Notes under the pieces: generated by a model
Told to the model about the DNA's origin: nothing
Database searches by the model: none
Seen by the model: the letters and a program-made list of their open reading frames with translations, nothing else
Shown here: positions 8,769-17,355 of the stretch, one piece after another
Numbering within the stretch: the stretch's first letter is position 1
Layout: every line of letters begins with the position of its first letter
From: an uncultured Paracoccaceae bacterium
Lineage (GTDB): Bacteria > Pseudomonadota > Alphaproteobacteria > Rhodobacterales > Rhodobacteraceae
Assembly: GCA_947487205.1 (NCBI GenBank)
Contig: CANKVU010000013.1
Coordinates: 1 to 64,000 of the forward strand
Direction of reading: 5' to 3'
Length of the DNA: 64,000 nucleotides
Program-made: the position numbers and the translations under genes

Positions 8769-9290
8769 ATGTCCGACCGATTGCCGCACGAAAAGGGGTT
8801 CCACGTCAGCTGGGACCAGCTTCACCGCGACGCGCGGGCGCTGGCCTGGCGGCTCGACGGGTCCGGACCGGCCGGAGAGGCCGGGGAACGGGGCGGCGGC
8901 TGGCGCGCCGTGGTGGCGATCACCCGGGGCGGCATGGCGCCCGCCATGATCGTCGCGCGCGAGCTCGACATCCGCACCGTCGACACGATCAGCGTCAAGT
9001 CCTACGACCACCAGACCCGGTCCGAGGCGCATGTCCTCAAGGCCCCGGACGCGAAAATGATGGGGGATGGCACGGGAATCCTGGTGGTCGATGACCTGGT
9101 CGATTCGGGGCGCACGCTGGAACTCGTCCGGGCGCTGTACCCCAAGGCGCATTTCGCCACCGTCTATGCCAAGCCCATGGGCCGCGAACAGGTCGATACC
9201 TTCATTACCGAGGTCAGCCAGGACACCTGGATCTTCTTCCCCTGGGACATGGCGATGCAATACGTCCCGCCTTATCGCGGCACGGACTGA
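8769..9290 (+). CDS. gpt: Xanthine (xanthine-guanine) phosphoribosyltransferase
   Basis: This 173-residue type I phosphoribosyltransferase attaches ribose-5-phosphate from PRPP to xanthine or guanine in purine salvage. The PRPP-binding signature is [16 protein letters not shown]. The flexible-loop region VKSYDHQ and the C-terminal [11 protein letters not shown] typical of Gpt are present, as is the PPi loop [10 protein letters not shown] short Gly-rich insert near residues 37-45 is unusual but lies in a loop. Start ATG 8769 comes directly after the LysE-type gene. Confidence 0.93.
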   Translation: MSDRLPHEKGFHVSWDQLHRDARALAWRLDGSGPAGEAGERGGGWRAVVAITRGGMAPAMIVARELDIRTVDTISVKSYDHQTRSEAHVLKAPDAKMMGDGTGILVVDDLVDSGRTLELVRALYPKAHFATVYAKPMGREQVDTFITEVSQDTWIFFPWDMAMQYVPPYRGTD

Positions 9291-9349
9291 TCCCGCCCGA
9301 GACCTTTGGCCTATGTCACCCTCCGGGGCGAAGCGATTAGGATCACGCC

Positions 9350-10039
9350 ATGCAGCTGGACACGCCCATGCCGGAACAGATCCACCGCCGTGCACTTGTC
9401 ATCGACGACCATCCGCTCTTCTGCGACGCGCTGGAACTCACGCTGCGCAACGCCGCGGATTTCGTCGACATCGCGACGGCGGCGACCCTCGCGGGCGGCA
9501 TCGACACGCTGAAGGACGACGGGCTGCGGCGCGACCTCATCGTCCTGGATCTCAACCTGCCCGACGTGACCGGCCTGGACGGGCTGATCCGGCTCAAGAC
9601 CCAGGCCCCCGACACGCCGATCATCGTCGTCTCCTCGATGGTGGAGAACACGCTCATCTCCGCCGCGATCGAGGCCGGCGCCGCAGGCTACGTGCCCAAG
9701 CACAGCCCGCACGCCGAATTCCGCGCCGCGCTCGACGCGATCTTCGTCGGCGATACCTACCTGCCCGAGAATTTCGTCGCCTGCGCCACCTCCCCAGATC
9801 GCACCGACGCGGTCACGCGGCTCGCGTCGCTGACCGCGCAGCAGGCCCGCATCCTGGAATTGATATGCGATGGCAAGCTGAACAAGCAGATCGCCTACGA
9901 CCTGTCGATCGCCGAGACGACGGTCAAGGCCCACGTGACGGCGATCATGCGCAAGCTGGCGGTGCAGAGCCGCACCCAGGCCGTGCTCGTCGCCCAGCAG
10001 GCGAAATTCACGACCATCTTGCCAAGGTCCGAAACCTGA
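9350..10039 (+). CDS. LuxR/NarL-type response regulator
   Basis: A 229-residue two-domain regulator. The receiver domain (about residues 14-125) shows the acidic pair in VIDDHP, the phospho-acceptor Asp in LIVLDLNLPD, Ser in VVSSM and Lys in GYVPKHSP. The LuxR helix-turn-helix (about 160-215) carries LTAQQARILELICDGKLNKQIAYDL and VKAHVTAIMRKL. It is followed at once by a FIST sensor and a hybrid kinase on the same strand. It is therefore the likely output or parallel regulator of that system. Confidence 0.92.
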   Translation: MQLDTPMPEQIHRRALVIDDHPLFCDALELTLRNAADFVDIATAATLAGGIDTLKDDGLRRDLIVLDLNLPDVTGLDGLIRLKTQAPDTPIIVVSSMVENTLISAAIEAGAAGYVPKHSPHAEFRAALDAIFVGDTYLPENFVACATSPDRTDAVTRLASLTAQQARILELICDGKLNKQIAYDLSIAETTVKAHVTAIMRKLAVQSRTQAVLVAQQAKFTTILPRSET

Positions 10040-10041
10040 CC

Positions 10042-10065
10042 CATCCTCCGCGCCTAGGGAGGATG
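10042..10065 (+). promoter_or_regulatory. Hairpin covering the FIST gene's Shine-Dalgarno
   Basis: CATCCTCC (10042-10049) and GGAGGATG (10058-10065) form a perfect 8-bp stem. The right arm contains the only good ribosome binding site before the FIST gene, so the structure could terminate the regulator transcript or hide the site. No T-run follows. Confidence 0.45.
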
Positions 10066-10124
10066 CCGCGATCAGGGATTTCGCGAGTACCAGTACCGAA
10101 CCGTGCGAGGCCGCGGCCGGCGGC

Positions 10125-11246
10125 GTGCTGATCCGGGCCGCGGTGCCCGCCGACGCGCCCGTGGCGGAGCTTGCCGCCCGCCTCGGTCCGGTGCGGCTGG
10201 CACAGGTCTTCCTCTTCGTCAGTCCCAGTTGCGACTTCGCCCGCGTGGTGGACGAGGCGCGCGCGGCCTTCCCGGGATGCCGCACCGTCGCCTGCACCAC
10301 CGCCGGAGAGATCGGCCCGGACGGATATGTCGACGACATGATCATCGCCGTCGGCCTGCCCGCGGACCGGTTCGCGACGCGGGTTCTGGTCGCGCGGCCC
10401 CTCGACGCCCTGGACGGAACGGACATCGCCGGGCAGGTGGTGCGCTGCCGCACCGCGCTCGCCGACGGCACGCCGCATTTCCCGTCCGTCTTCGGCTTCG
10501 CCCTGGTCGACGGCATGTCGCGGTCCGAGGACGCCTTCCTCGCCGAGATCGCGCCCGGCCTGGGGCACATGCCGCTCTTCGGCGGATCGGCCGGCGACGG
10601 GCGGCGGTTCGAGGGGACGCTTCTGGGCTGCGACGGCGTCGTCCTCGAAAACGCCGCCATCGTGACGCTGATCGCCACCGATTGCCGGGTCCAGGTCTTC
10701 AGCCTGGATCACATGACGCCCTCCGACCGGCGCATGGTCGTCACCGGCGCCGACCCCGCCACCCGCACGGTGACGGAAATCAACGGCGCCCCGGCGGCGC
10801 GCGAATACGCCCGGCTCGTGGGCCGCGACCCCGATCAGCTCGACACCTTCGTCTTCGCCGCCCATCCCCTGGTGGTCCGCCTGGGCGAGGATCACCACGT
10901 CCGCGCCATCCAGCGCATGACTGATGGCGGGGACCTGGTCTTCTTCTCCGCCATCGAGGTCGGGATGGTCCTGTCGGTCGCGACCCCCGGCGACATGAGT
11001 ACCCATCTGGAGGAAGAGCTCTCCGCCCTGTCCGCCACCGGCGCGCCGGCCGACATCCTGGCCTGCGATTGCATCCTGCGCCGGATCGAGGCCGAGCAGG
11101 TGCAGAAGGGCCGTGCCGTGTCCCGGGTGCTCGCGCGTCACCGGGTGGTGGGCTTCTCCACATACGGCGAGCAGATCGGGCCGATCCACATCAACCACAC
11201 GATGACCGGGGTCGCGATCTATCCTCCGCCCGGGGCTGCGGGGTGA
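10125..11246 (+). CDS. FIST-domain sensor protein (NosP-like)
   Basis: This 373-residue protein has a FIST N domain (about 1-190) and a FIST C domain (about 200-360). Marks include VDGMSRSEDAFL, MPLFGGSAGD, VATPGDM and RHRVVGFSTYGEQIG. FIST proteins next to hybrid kinases include NosP, a heme protein that senses nitric oxide and regulates its partner kinase NahK. Here the kinase gene follows with start/stop contact. The annotated start is GTG 10125, which has no clear ribosome site; the frame is open upstream and AGGGAGG at 10056-10062 precedes a non-standard ATC at 10071. Heme binding is inferred from the family. Confidence 0.85.
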   Translation: MLIRAAVPADAPVAELAARLGPVRLAQVFLFVSPSCDFARVVDEARAAFPGCRTVACTTAGEIGPDGYVDDMIIAVGLPADRFATRVLVARPLDALDGTDIAGQVVRCRTALADGTPHFPSVFGFALVDGMSRSEDAFLAEIAPGLGHMPLFGGSAGDGRRFEGTLLGCDGVVLENAAIVTLIATDCRVQVFSLDHMTPSDRRMVVTGADPATRTVTEINGAPAAREYARLVGRDPDQLDTFVFAAHPLVVRLGEDHHVRAIQRMTDGGDLVFFSAIEVGMVLSVATPGDMSTHLEEELSALSATGAPADILACDCILRRIEAEQVQKGRAVSRVLARHRVVGFSTYGEQIGPIHINHTMTGVAIYPPPGAAG

Positions 11247-11248
11247 GC

Positions 11249-13453
11249 ATGGGCATCGCGGGATCCCTCGTCGATCCGAACGACCCGCTCGAGGTGCAGA
11301 ACGCCAAGCTGGTCCGGATCGCCGAATCTCTGATCGCCAAGGTGGAGAAGGCCGGCGACCAGCCCGGTCTGGCCTATTCTCAGTTCGAACGCGCCGCCCT
11401 GCTCGAGGCGCAGGTGCGCCAACGGACCCTCGACCTCGAACGCACGCTCGAACTCCTGCACGAGGCCAATTCCCGCCTGGGCGCCGCCAATGCCGCGGCC
11501 GAGAAGGCCCGGTCGAACCTCGCCGAGGCGGTCGAATCGGTGCACGAGGGCTTCGCGCTTTTCGACCGGAGCGACATCCTGGTCATGAGCAATTCGCGCT
11601 TCTGCCGGGACCTGTCCGATATCGCCCCGTGCGTCGAACCGGGGCTGCGCTTCTCGGAATATGTCGAGCTGGTCTCGCGGTCGCGCTGCCTCGACCTGCC
11701 AGATGGCGAGGGGCGGGCCGAATGGCGCGCCGGGCGGATGGCCCGCCATTCCGACAGGTCGACCATCTTCAACGTCCGCCTGACGGGCGACCGCTGGCTG
11801 CAGGTGGGCGAGCATCGCACGGCGAGCGCCGGAACCGTGATCCTGCAGACCGACGTGAGCGACATCATGCGCGCCGAACGGCAGAAGCGCGACCGCATGA
11901 TGGACGCGCAGGCGCAGATGGTCCGCGCGACGCTCGACCACCTCAATCAGGGGGTGTGCATCTTCTCCTCGGATCTGACGCTCGCGGGGTGGAACACCCG
12001 GATGGAGGACCTGCTCGACCGCCCGATCGACGGTCACCTGGTCGGCATCACGTTCGACGCGCTTTTGCGCCGGCTCGACGAACAGATCGTCTTCTCGACC
12101 TTCTTCACGCGCGACCACCTCGTCGCCTGGGCCCGCCGCGACCGGCCGCGTCAGCCGATCACCTTCGAGGTGCGCCGCGGCGCCGTGGGAGTGCTGTCCG
12201 TCTTCGCCCAGGAGATGCCCGATCGCGGCTTCGTCATCTCGTTCACCGACGTGACCGCGGAGCGCGAGGCGGAACGCGCGCTGCGCGACATGAACGAGAC
12301 GCTGGAGCGGCGGGTGGAGGAGCGCACCGACGAGCTCGGCCACGCGCTGGAGGAGGCCCGCCGCGCCAATGCCTCGAAGACCCGGTTCGTCGCCGCCGCG
12401 AGCCACGATCTGCTGCAGCCCCTGTCCGCCGCGAAACTGTTCGTCTCGTACCTGGAGGATCGCGCCGCCGACCCGACCGCCCGCTCCACCGCGGCCAAGG
12501 CGGTCTCGGCGCTGGCCTCGGTCGAAGAGATCATCGAGGCGCTGCTCGACATCTCCAAGCTCGACAGCGGCCAGGCGGGGATGAGCCTGCAGGAAGTGCC
12601 GCTGGGCCGTATCCTGACCTCGTTGCAAAGCGAGCTCACCCCTGCCGCCGAGGCCGAGGGCCTGACCCTCACGGTGGTGGGATCGAGCCACGTGGTCCGT
12701 TCCGATCCCGTATTCCTCAGGCGGATCCTGCAGAACCTCGTGACCAACGCGATCCGCTACACCGAGACCGGCCGCATCCTCGTCGGTGCCCGTCTGGAAG
12801 GCGACGAGACGCGGATCGAGGTCCACGATACCGGGCCGGGCATCGCGCCCGGGGACCGCGCGGCGATCTTCCAGGAATTCCGGCAGCTCGGCCCCTCCTC
12901 TTCGGGTTCCAAGGGCCTCGGTCTCGGCCTCACCATCGTCGAACGCGCCTGCGCCACGCTCGGCCACCGGCTGGAACTGCGCTCCACGCCCGGCCAGGGA
13001 TCCTGCTTCTCGGTGACCACGCCGCGGCTGCGCCGCCTTCCCGGCGCCGCCCCGCCCGCCCCCTGCGGCGAACTGCGCCCACGGGCCCGGGATCTCGTCG
13101 TGCTCCTCGTCGAGAACGACCCCGAGGTCGCCCATGCCCTGATCCTGACGATCGAGGGATGGGGCAACCACGTCGTCCACGCCGAAACCGGAGAGGACGC
13201 GATCGCCCTGGTGGCCGAAATCGACATCACCCCCGACCGGCTCCTTCTGGACTACCAGCTCGGAGACGGCATGACCGGGGTCGAGGTGCTGCGCCGTCTG
13301 CGCGCCGTGCATGGCGACATTCCCGCACGGGTGATCTCGGCCAGCCGACGGCAGGACATCGTCGATGCCTGCCGGGCCGAGGATGTCCGCCTCGTGCCCA
13401 AGCCGCTCGACCACCGGCAGCTGATCGGGCTTCTCGACGACACCGGAGCGTAG
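11249..13453 (+). CDS. PAS hybrid sensor histidine kinase (NahK-like)
   Basis: This is a 734-residue soluble hybrid kinase without transmembrane helices. An N-terminal coiled coil (about 40-95) is followed by two PAS-like domains (about 97-205 and 228-340) and a second coiled coil. The HisKA domain has the phospho-His at about 386 in AAASHDLLQPL. The ATPase domain has NLVTNAIRYT, DTGPGIA and GLGLGLTIV. A C-terminal receiver has its Asp in LLLDYQLGDG. This matches the NahK/ErcS' type partnered with FIST proteins. GTG 11243 would overlap the FIST stop as GTGA and is an alternative start. Kinase and FIST are co-transcribed. Confidence 0.92.
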   Translation: MGIAGSLVDPNDPLEVQNAKLVRIAESLIAKVEKAGDQPGLAYSQFERAALLEAQVRQRTLDLERTLELLHEANSRLGAANAAAEKARSNLAEAVESVHEGFALFDRSDILVMSNSRFCRDLSDIAPCVEPGLRFSEYVELVSRSRCLDLPDGEGRAEWRAGRMARHSDRSTIFNVRLTGDRWLQVGEHRTASAGTVILQTDVSDIMRAERQKRDRMMDAQAQMVRATLDHLNQGVCIFSSDLTLAGWNTRMEDLLDRPIDGHLVGITFDALLRRLDEQIVFSTFFTRDHLVAWARRDRPRQPITFEVRRGAVGVLSVFAQEMPDRGFVISFTDVTAEREAERALRDMNETLERRVEERTDELGHALEEARRANASKTRFVAAASHDLLQPLSAAKLFVSYLEDRAADPTARSTAAKAVSALASVEEIIEALLDISKLDSGQAGMSLQEVPLGRILTSLQSELTPAAEAEGLTLTVVGSSHVVRSDPVFLRRILQNLVTNAIRYTETGRILVGARLEGDETRIEVHDTGPGIAPGDRAAIFQEFRQLGPSSSGSKGLGLGLTIVERACATLGHRLELRSTPGQGSCFSVTTPRLRRLPGAAPPAPCGELRPRARDLVVLLVENDPEVAHALILTIEGWGNHVVHAETGEDAIALVAEIDITPDRLLLDYQLGDGMTGVEVLRRLRAVHGDIPARVISASRRQDIVDACRAEDVRLVPKPLDHRQLIGLLDDTGA

Positions 13454-13477
13454 AAACACTCCTTTTCGCCAATCGCA

Positions 13478-13503
13478 GGAACGGTCCGTCAACATCTTAC
13501 GTT
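13478..13503 (+). promoter_or_regulatory. EcfG-type general stress promoter
   Basis: GGAAC (13478-13482), 17 bases, CGTT (13500-13503) is an exact match to the EcfG consensus. It starts 24 bp after the kinase gene and points at the small ORF at 13571 and the DUF4112 gene at 13703. It implies stress induction of those two genes. Confidence 0.7.
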
Positions 13504-13570
13504 GCATGGTCTGGACATCCCCGGCCACGAGGACGCCGGGGGATCTCGACCGGACCGAAAGGCAATATGT

Positions 13571-13660
13571 ATGGACCGTTCGCATCCCAAGCCGCCGGCA
13601 AAGCCTGTGCGTCCCTCCCCGCAGAAACCGTACCGCTTCGACGATTGGGCCGCGATCTGA
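13571..13660 (+). CDS. Small basic protein, 29 residues (candidate)
   Basis: This short frame encodes a Pro/Lys/Arg-rich peptide that starts MDRSHPKPPAKP and ends YRFDDWAAI. Its codons mostly end in G or C, as in the real genes here, and GAAAGG lies about 10 bases before the ATG. It is the first ORF after the exact EcfG-type promoter at 13478, with DUF4112 downstream on the same strand. I do not recognise a family. A GSR-induced small protein is the inference; a leader peptide or chance ORF is the alternative. Confidence 0.45.
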   Translation: MDRSHPKPPAKPVRPSPQKPYRFDDWAAI

Positions 13661-13702
13661 CGCCGCGCCGGAACCGCTGCGGTCGACGCGGGTTGCGCGC
13701 CC

Positions 13703-14152
13703 ATGACACGTCATCCGCATTTCGACCGGCTCGACCGGCTTGAAGGTCTGGCCCGCCAGCTCGACAGCGCCTTTCGCATCCCCGGAACGCGCATCCGCAT
13801 GGGCTATGATTCGATCATCGGCCTGATCCCGGGGATCGGCGATGTCGCGGCCCTCGTTCCAGGCGCCTACATCGTCTACGAGAGCAGGCGGATGGGGGTG
13901 CCGAACGCGCTTCTCGCCCGCCAGGTGGTCAACATAGGGGTCGATGCCGTCGTTGGCTCCATCCCCCTGATCGGCGACGTGTTCGACGTGGGCTGGAAGG
14001 CGAACCGCCGGAACGTCGCCCTCCTGCGCCGGCATCTGGAACGCAACCTGCCGCCCGAGGCGGTCGCGCGTGACGTGACGCCGGGCGAAGGGCACCTGTC
14101 CTCCCACCACCCCGCCACCGGCGGTCGCGCGCGCCGAGCCGGGTTGCGGTGA
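13703..14152 (+). CDS. DUF4112 domain protein
   Basis: A 149-residue protein with the DUF4112 domain, recognisable by LARQLDSAFRIPGTRIRMGYDSIIGLIPGIGD and, later, VGSIPLIGDVFDVGWKANRRNVALL (quoted in part). Two hydrophobic hairpin segments around residues 35-60 and 75-100 suggest membrane association. Function is unknown. It lies downstream of the EcfG-type promoter at 13478 and the 29-codon ORF, which suggests induction in the general stress response. The C-terminal ~20 residues are low complexity. Confidence 0.85.
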   Translation: MTRHPHFDRLDRLEGLARQLDSAFRIPGTRIRMGYDSIIGLIPGIGDVAALVPGAYIVYESRRMGVPNALLARQVVNIGVDAVVGSIPLIGDVFDVGWKANRRNVALLRRHLERNLPPEAVARDVTPGEGHLSSHHPATGGRARRAGLR

Positions 14153-14177
14153 CGCACGTTTGCGGCAGATTGGCCCC

Positions 14178-15380
14178 ATGCCGCACGTGACCGACTTCGC
14201 CGCCACCCGCGCCCTCTTCGACCTGCCTCAGGGGCTTGCCTACCTTGACGGAAATTCGCTCGGGCCGCTGGCGCACGCGGTGCCCGATCGTGTGGCGCGC
14301 GCGCTGCGGGAGGAATGGGGCCGGATGCTCGTCGGCGCCTGGAACGACGCGGGCTGGATGGCGCTCCCCGACCGGCTTGGCGACCGCATCGCACCCCTGA
14401 TCGGGGCCAGCGCGGGCAGCGTGACGACCGGCGACACCCTGTCGATCAAGGTCTTCCAGGCCCTGGCCGCGGCTCTGTCCCTCAATCCTGATCGCCGGGT
14501 AATCCTGTCGGACAGCGGCAACTTCCCCTCCGATCTCTACATGGCCCAGGGTCTGGCCCGGAGCCTCGACCGCGGCCATCGCCTCGTCACTCCCCCCCCC
14601 GAAGAGGTGGCCGATCACCTCGGCGAAGAGGTGGCCGTGCTGATGCTGACCGAGGTCGATTACCGCACCGGGCGGCGCCACGACATGGCCGACCTGATCG
14701 CCCGCGCGCGCGCCCTGGGCATCGTGACGATCTGGGACGTGGCGCATTCCGCCGGTGCCCTGCCGGTGGATGCGGGCGGCACCGGGGTCGATTTCGTCGT
14801 CGGATGCACGTACAAGTTCCTCAATTCCGGACCCGGCGGCCCGGCCTTCATCCATGTCCGGCGGGGGCTGGCCGAACGGATCGAACCTGCGCTCGCGGGA
14901 TGGCTCGGCCACGCCGCCCCCTTCGCCTTCGAGCCCGGCTACCGCGCGGCCGAGGCGGTGCGGCGGCTGCGCGTCGGAACGCCCCCGATCCTGCAGATGG
15001 CCGCGCTCGACGCGGCGATGGATGTCTGGGACATCGCCTCCATCCACGACGTGCGTGCCCGTTCCCTTGTCCTTTCCCGGCGCCTGATCGATGGGGCAGC
15101 GGCGGCCTGCCCCGACCTCGTGCTGGCTTCTCCGCGCGCCGATGAATGCCGCGGCGGGCAGGTGTCGTTCCGCCATCCGGAAGGATACGCGGTCATGCAG
15201 GCCCTGATCGCGCGCGGCGTGGTCGGCGATTTCCGCGCCCCCGACATCCTCCGCTTCGGCATCACGCCGCTCTATATCGGCGAGGCCGAGATCGACCGCT
15301 GCGTGGCCATCCTCGCCGAGGTGCTCGACCGCCGCCTGTGGGACACGCCCGCCTGCCACGCGCGCGCGGCGGTCACCTGA
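14178..15380 (+). CDS. kynU: Kynureninase
   Basis: This 400-residue PLP enzyme cleaves kynurenine or 3-hydroxykynurenine to anthranilate (or 3-hydroxyanthranilate) and alanine in tryptophan catabolism. It starts with the family's YLDGNSLGPL, has SDSGNFPSDLYMAQGL, and WDVAHSAGALPVD where the Asp binds the PLP nitrogen. The PLP-Lys lies in CTYKFLNSGPGGPAF. ATG 14178 fits better than the TTG six codons upstream. No kynA or kynB is adjacent. Confidence 0.94.
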   Translation: MPHVTDFAATRALFDLPQGLAYLDGNSLGPLAHAVPDRVARALREEWGRMLVGAWNDAGWMALPDRLGDRIAPLIGASAGSVTTGDTLSIKVFQALAAALSLNPDRRVILSDSGNFPSDLYMAQGLARSLDRGHRLVTPPPEEVADHLGEEVAVLMLTEVDYRTGRRHDMADLIARARALGIVTIWDVAHSAGALPVDAGGTGVDFVVGCTYKFLNSGPGGPAFIHVRRGLAERIEPALAGWLGHAAPFAFEPGYRAAEAVRRLRVGTPPILQMAALDAAMDVWDIASIHDVRARSLVLSRRLIDGAAAACPDLVLASPRADECRGGQVSFRHPEGYAVMQALIARGVVGDFRAPDILRFGITPLYIGEAEIDRCVAILAEVLDRRLWDTPACHARAAVT

Positions 15381-15459
15381 TCCGACCCGCCCCGCGCGGG
15401 CGGCCTTGTGCCGGCGCCGCCATCCTCTACTCTTCCCCGCGATCCTGCAGGAGGGACGC

Positions 15460-17355
15460 ATGCACCGCGATCCGATCGCCACGGTCACCGATGCCGACCT
15501 CTTCGAGATGCGGTGGCAGCGTGCCCGGGGCGATCTGATGGCCCCGCTCCTACGGCTCTACGGCGACCGGATCGACGCCGGCGAACTCCACGATAGGCTG
15601 CACGGGCTTCTTGCGGCAAAATGGGCGGACCGCCCCGCCGACCTGCGCCGCCTCGACCTTGCCCGCGACCTCGAACCGGAGTGGTTTTGCAGCCACGAGA
15701 TGGCCGGTTACGTTTTCTACGTGGACCGCTTCGCCGGGTCGATGGCGGCCGTCGCCGACCGCATCCCCTACCTGCGGCGCCTCGGCATCCGCTATGCCCA
15801 TTTCATGCCCTGCCTGATGCCGCGAACGGGCGATTCCGATGGCGGCTACGCGGTGATGGATTACGGCCGGATCGACCCCCGCCTGGGCACGATGGACGAT
15901 TTCCGCACGGTGACGGCGGCGATGCGCGCCGCCGGCATCAGCCCCTGCATCGACATGGTTCTGAACCATACCGCGAAGGAACACGACTGGGCAATGCGTG
16001 CCCGCGCCGGGGATCCCTTCTACGAGGGCTTCTACCGCCTCTATGACGACGCCACGATCCCCCTGCAATTCGAGGAGACCCTGCTCGAGGTCTTCCCCGA
16101 CCAGGCGCCCGGCAATTTCACCTGGGATGCGGAGATGGGCAAATGGGTCTGGACCACCTTCAACAGCTTCCAATGGGATCTGAACTGGGAAAACCCCGAG
16201 GTCTTCCTCGCGATCCTCGCCGTCATCCTCGACCTCGCCAATGCCGGGGCGGAGGTGCTGCGCCTCGACGCGGTGGCCTTCATGTGGAAGCGGATGGGCA
16301 CGATCTGCCAGAACGAGCCTGAGGTGCACGACATCCTGCAGGCCCTCAACCAGGCCGCCTCGGTCGCCGCCCCCGCCACGATCTTCAAGGCCGAGGCCAT
16401 CGTCGGCCCGCGGGAACTCGTGCCCTATCTCGGCGCCGGGCGGCATACCGGCAAGGTCTGCAACCTCGCCTACCATAATTCCCTGATGGTCCAGTTCTGG
16501 TCGGCGCTGGCGAGCGCCCGGACCGACCTGATGACCCATACGCTGCGCCATCACTTCCCCGAGCGATTCACCGGTGCGGAATGGGCGACCTATATCCGCT
16601 GCCACGACGATATCGGCTGGGCGATCACCGAGGGGGACGCCGAGGCCGTGGGCGTGACCGGGCCGGGCCACCGGAAGTTCCTCGCGGACTTCTACGCCGG
16701 CCGCTTCCCCCGCTCCTTCGCGCGCGGCGCGGATTTCCAGGTCAACGCGGCCACGGGCGACGCGCGCACCAACGGCACCCTCGCCTCGCTCGCCGGGCTC
16801 GAGGCGGCCGCGACCGCCGAAGAGATCGAGCTGGCTATCGCCCGCATCCTTCTCGGCCATTCCCTGATCGCTGCCTTCGGCGGCGTGCCGCTGATCTATA
16901 TGGGCGACGAGATCGGCCTTCTGAACGACCGCACCTACCGCGACGACCCGCATCTCGCCGGCGACGGCCGCTGGATGCACCGCCCGGCGATGGACTGGAA
17001 CGTCGCCGACGGGGCCGAAGCGGCCGATACGCCGGCGGGCCGGATCTGGCGCGGCACGCGCCGCGTCCTGCGCGTCCGGGCGCAGACACCGGCGCTGGCG
17101 GGCAACGTGGCGAGCCGCATCCTCGAGACCGGCCACGACAAGCTCTTTTGCCTGGAACGCCCCGGCCTCGATGCGAGGGTGGTCGCGCTCTTAAACATGA
17201 CCGACAAGCTGCAGCAGATCGAGGCGCGACGCGTGGGCCTCGACGCCGCCGCGTTGCCCCCGGACCTGCTCACCTGCAGCCCTCCCGCGCAGGAGGGCGA
17301 CCGCATCCGCCTGCCCCCCTACGCGTCCCTTTGGATCGAGGAACCCCGACCATGA
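15460..17355 (+). CDS. Amylosucrase-type GH13 enzyme
   Basis: This 631-residue alpha-amylase superfamily protein fits GH13 subfamily 4, which makes alpha-1,4-glucan from sucrose or hydrolyses sucrose. The N-terminal helical domain precedes HEMAGYVFYVDRFAGSM. The catalytic nucleophile Asp is in EVLRLDAVAFMWK, the acid/base Glu in FKAEAIVG, and the third Asp in IRCHDDIGW. IYMGDEIGLLND follows. ATG 15460 has GGAGG just upstream. Its stop overlaps the next gene's ATG, so it is an operon with a DapA-like enzyme. Product specificity (polymerase versus hydrolase) cannot be told from sequence. Confidence 0.88.
   Translation: MHRDPIATVTDADLFEMRWQRARGDLMAPLLRLYGDRIDAGELHDRLHGLLAAKWADRPADLRRLDLARDLEPEWFCSHEMAGYVFYVDRFAGSMAAVADRIPYLRRLGIRYAHFMPCLMPRTGDSDGGYAVMDYGRIDPRLGTMDDFRTVTAAMRAAGISPCIDMVLNHTAKEHDWAMRARAGDPFYEGFYRLYDDATIPLQFEETLLEVFPDQAPGNFTWDAEMGKWVWTTFNSFQWDLNWENPEVFLAILAVILDLANAGAEVLRLDAVAFMWKRMGTICQNEPEVHDILQALNQAASVAAPATIFKAEAIVGPRELVPYLGAGRHTGKVCNLAYHNSLMVQFWSALASARTDLMTHTLRHHFPERFTGAEWATYIRCHDDIGWAITEGDAEAVGVTGPGHRKFLADFYAGRFPRSFARGADFQVNAATGDARTNGTLASLAGLEAAATAEEIELAIARILLGHSLIAAFGGVPLIYMGDEIGLLNDRTYRDDPHLAGDGRWMHRPAMDWNVADGAEAADTPAGRIWRGTRRVLRVRAQTPALAGNVASRILETGHDKLFCLERPGLDARVVALLNMTDKLQQIEARRVGLDAAALPPDLLTCSPPAQEGDRIRLPPYASLWIEEPRP

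Noticed and set aside
11219-14206. Very long minus-strand frame (995 codons) opposite the hybrid kinase
   Set aside because: The sequence is low complexity in Gly, Arg and Asp, and the other strand has full kinase motifs. It is a GC shadow.
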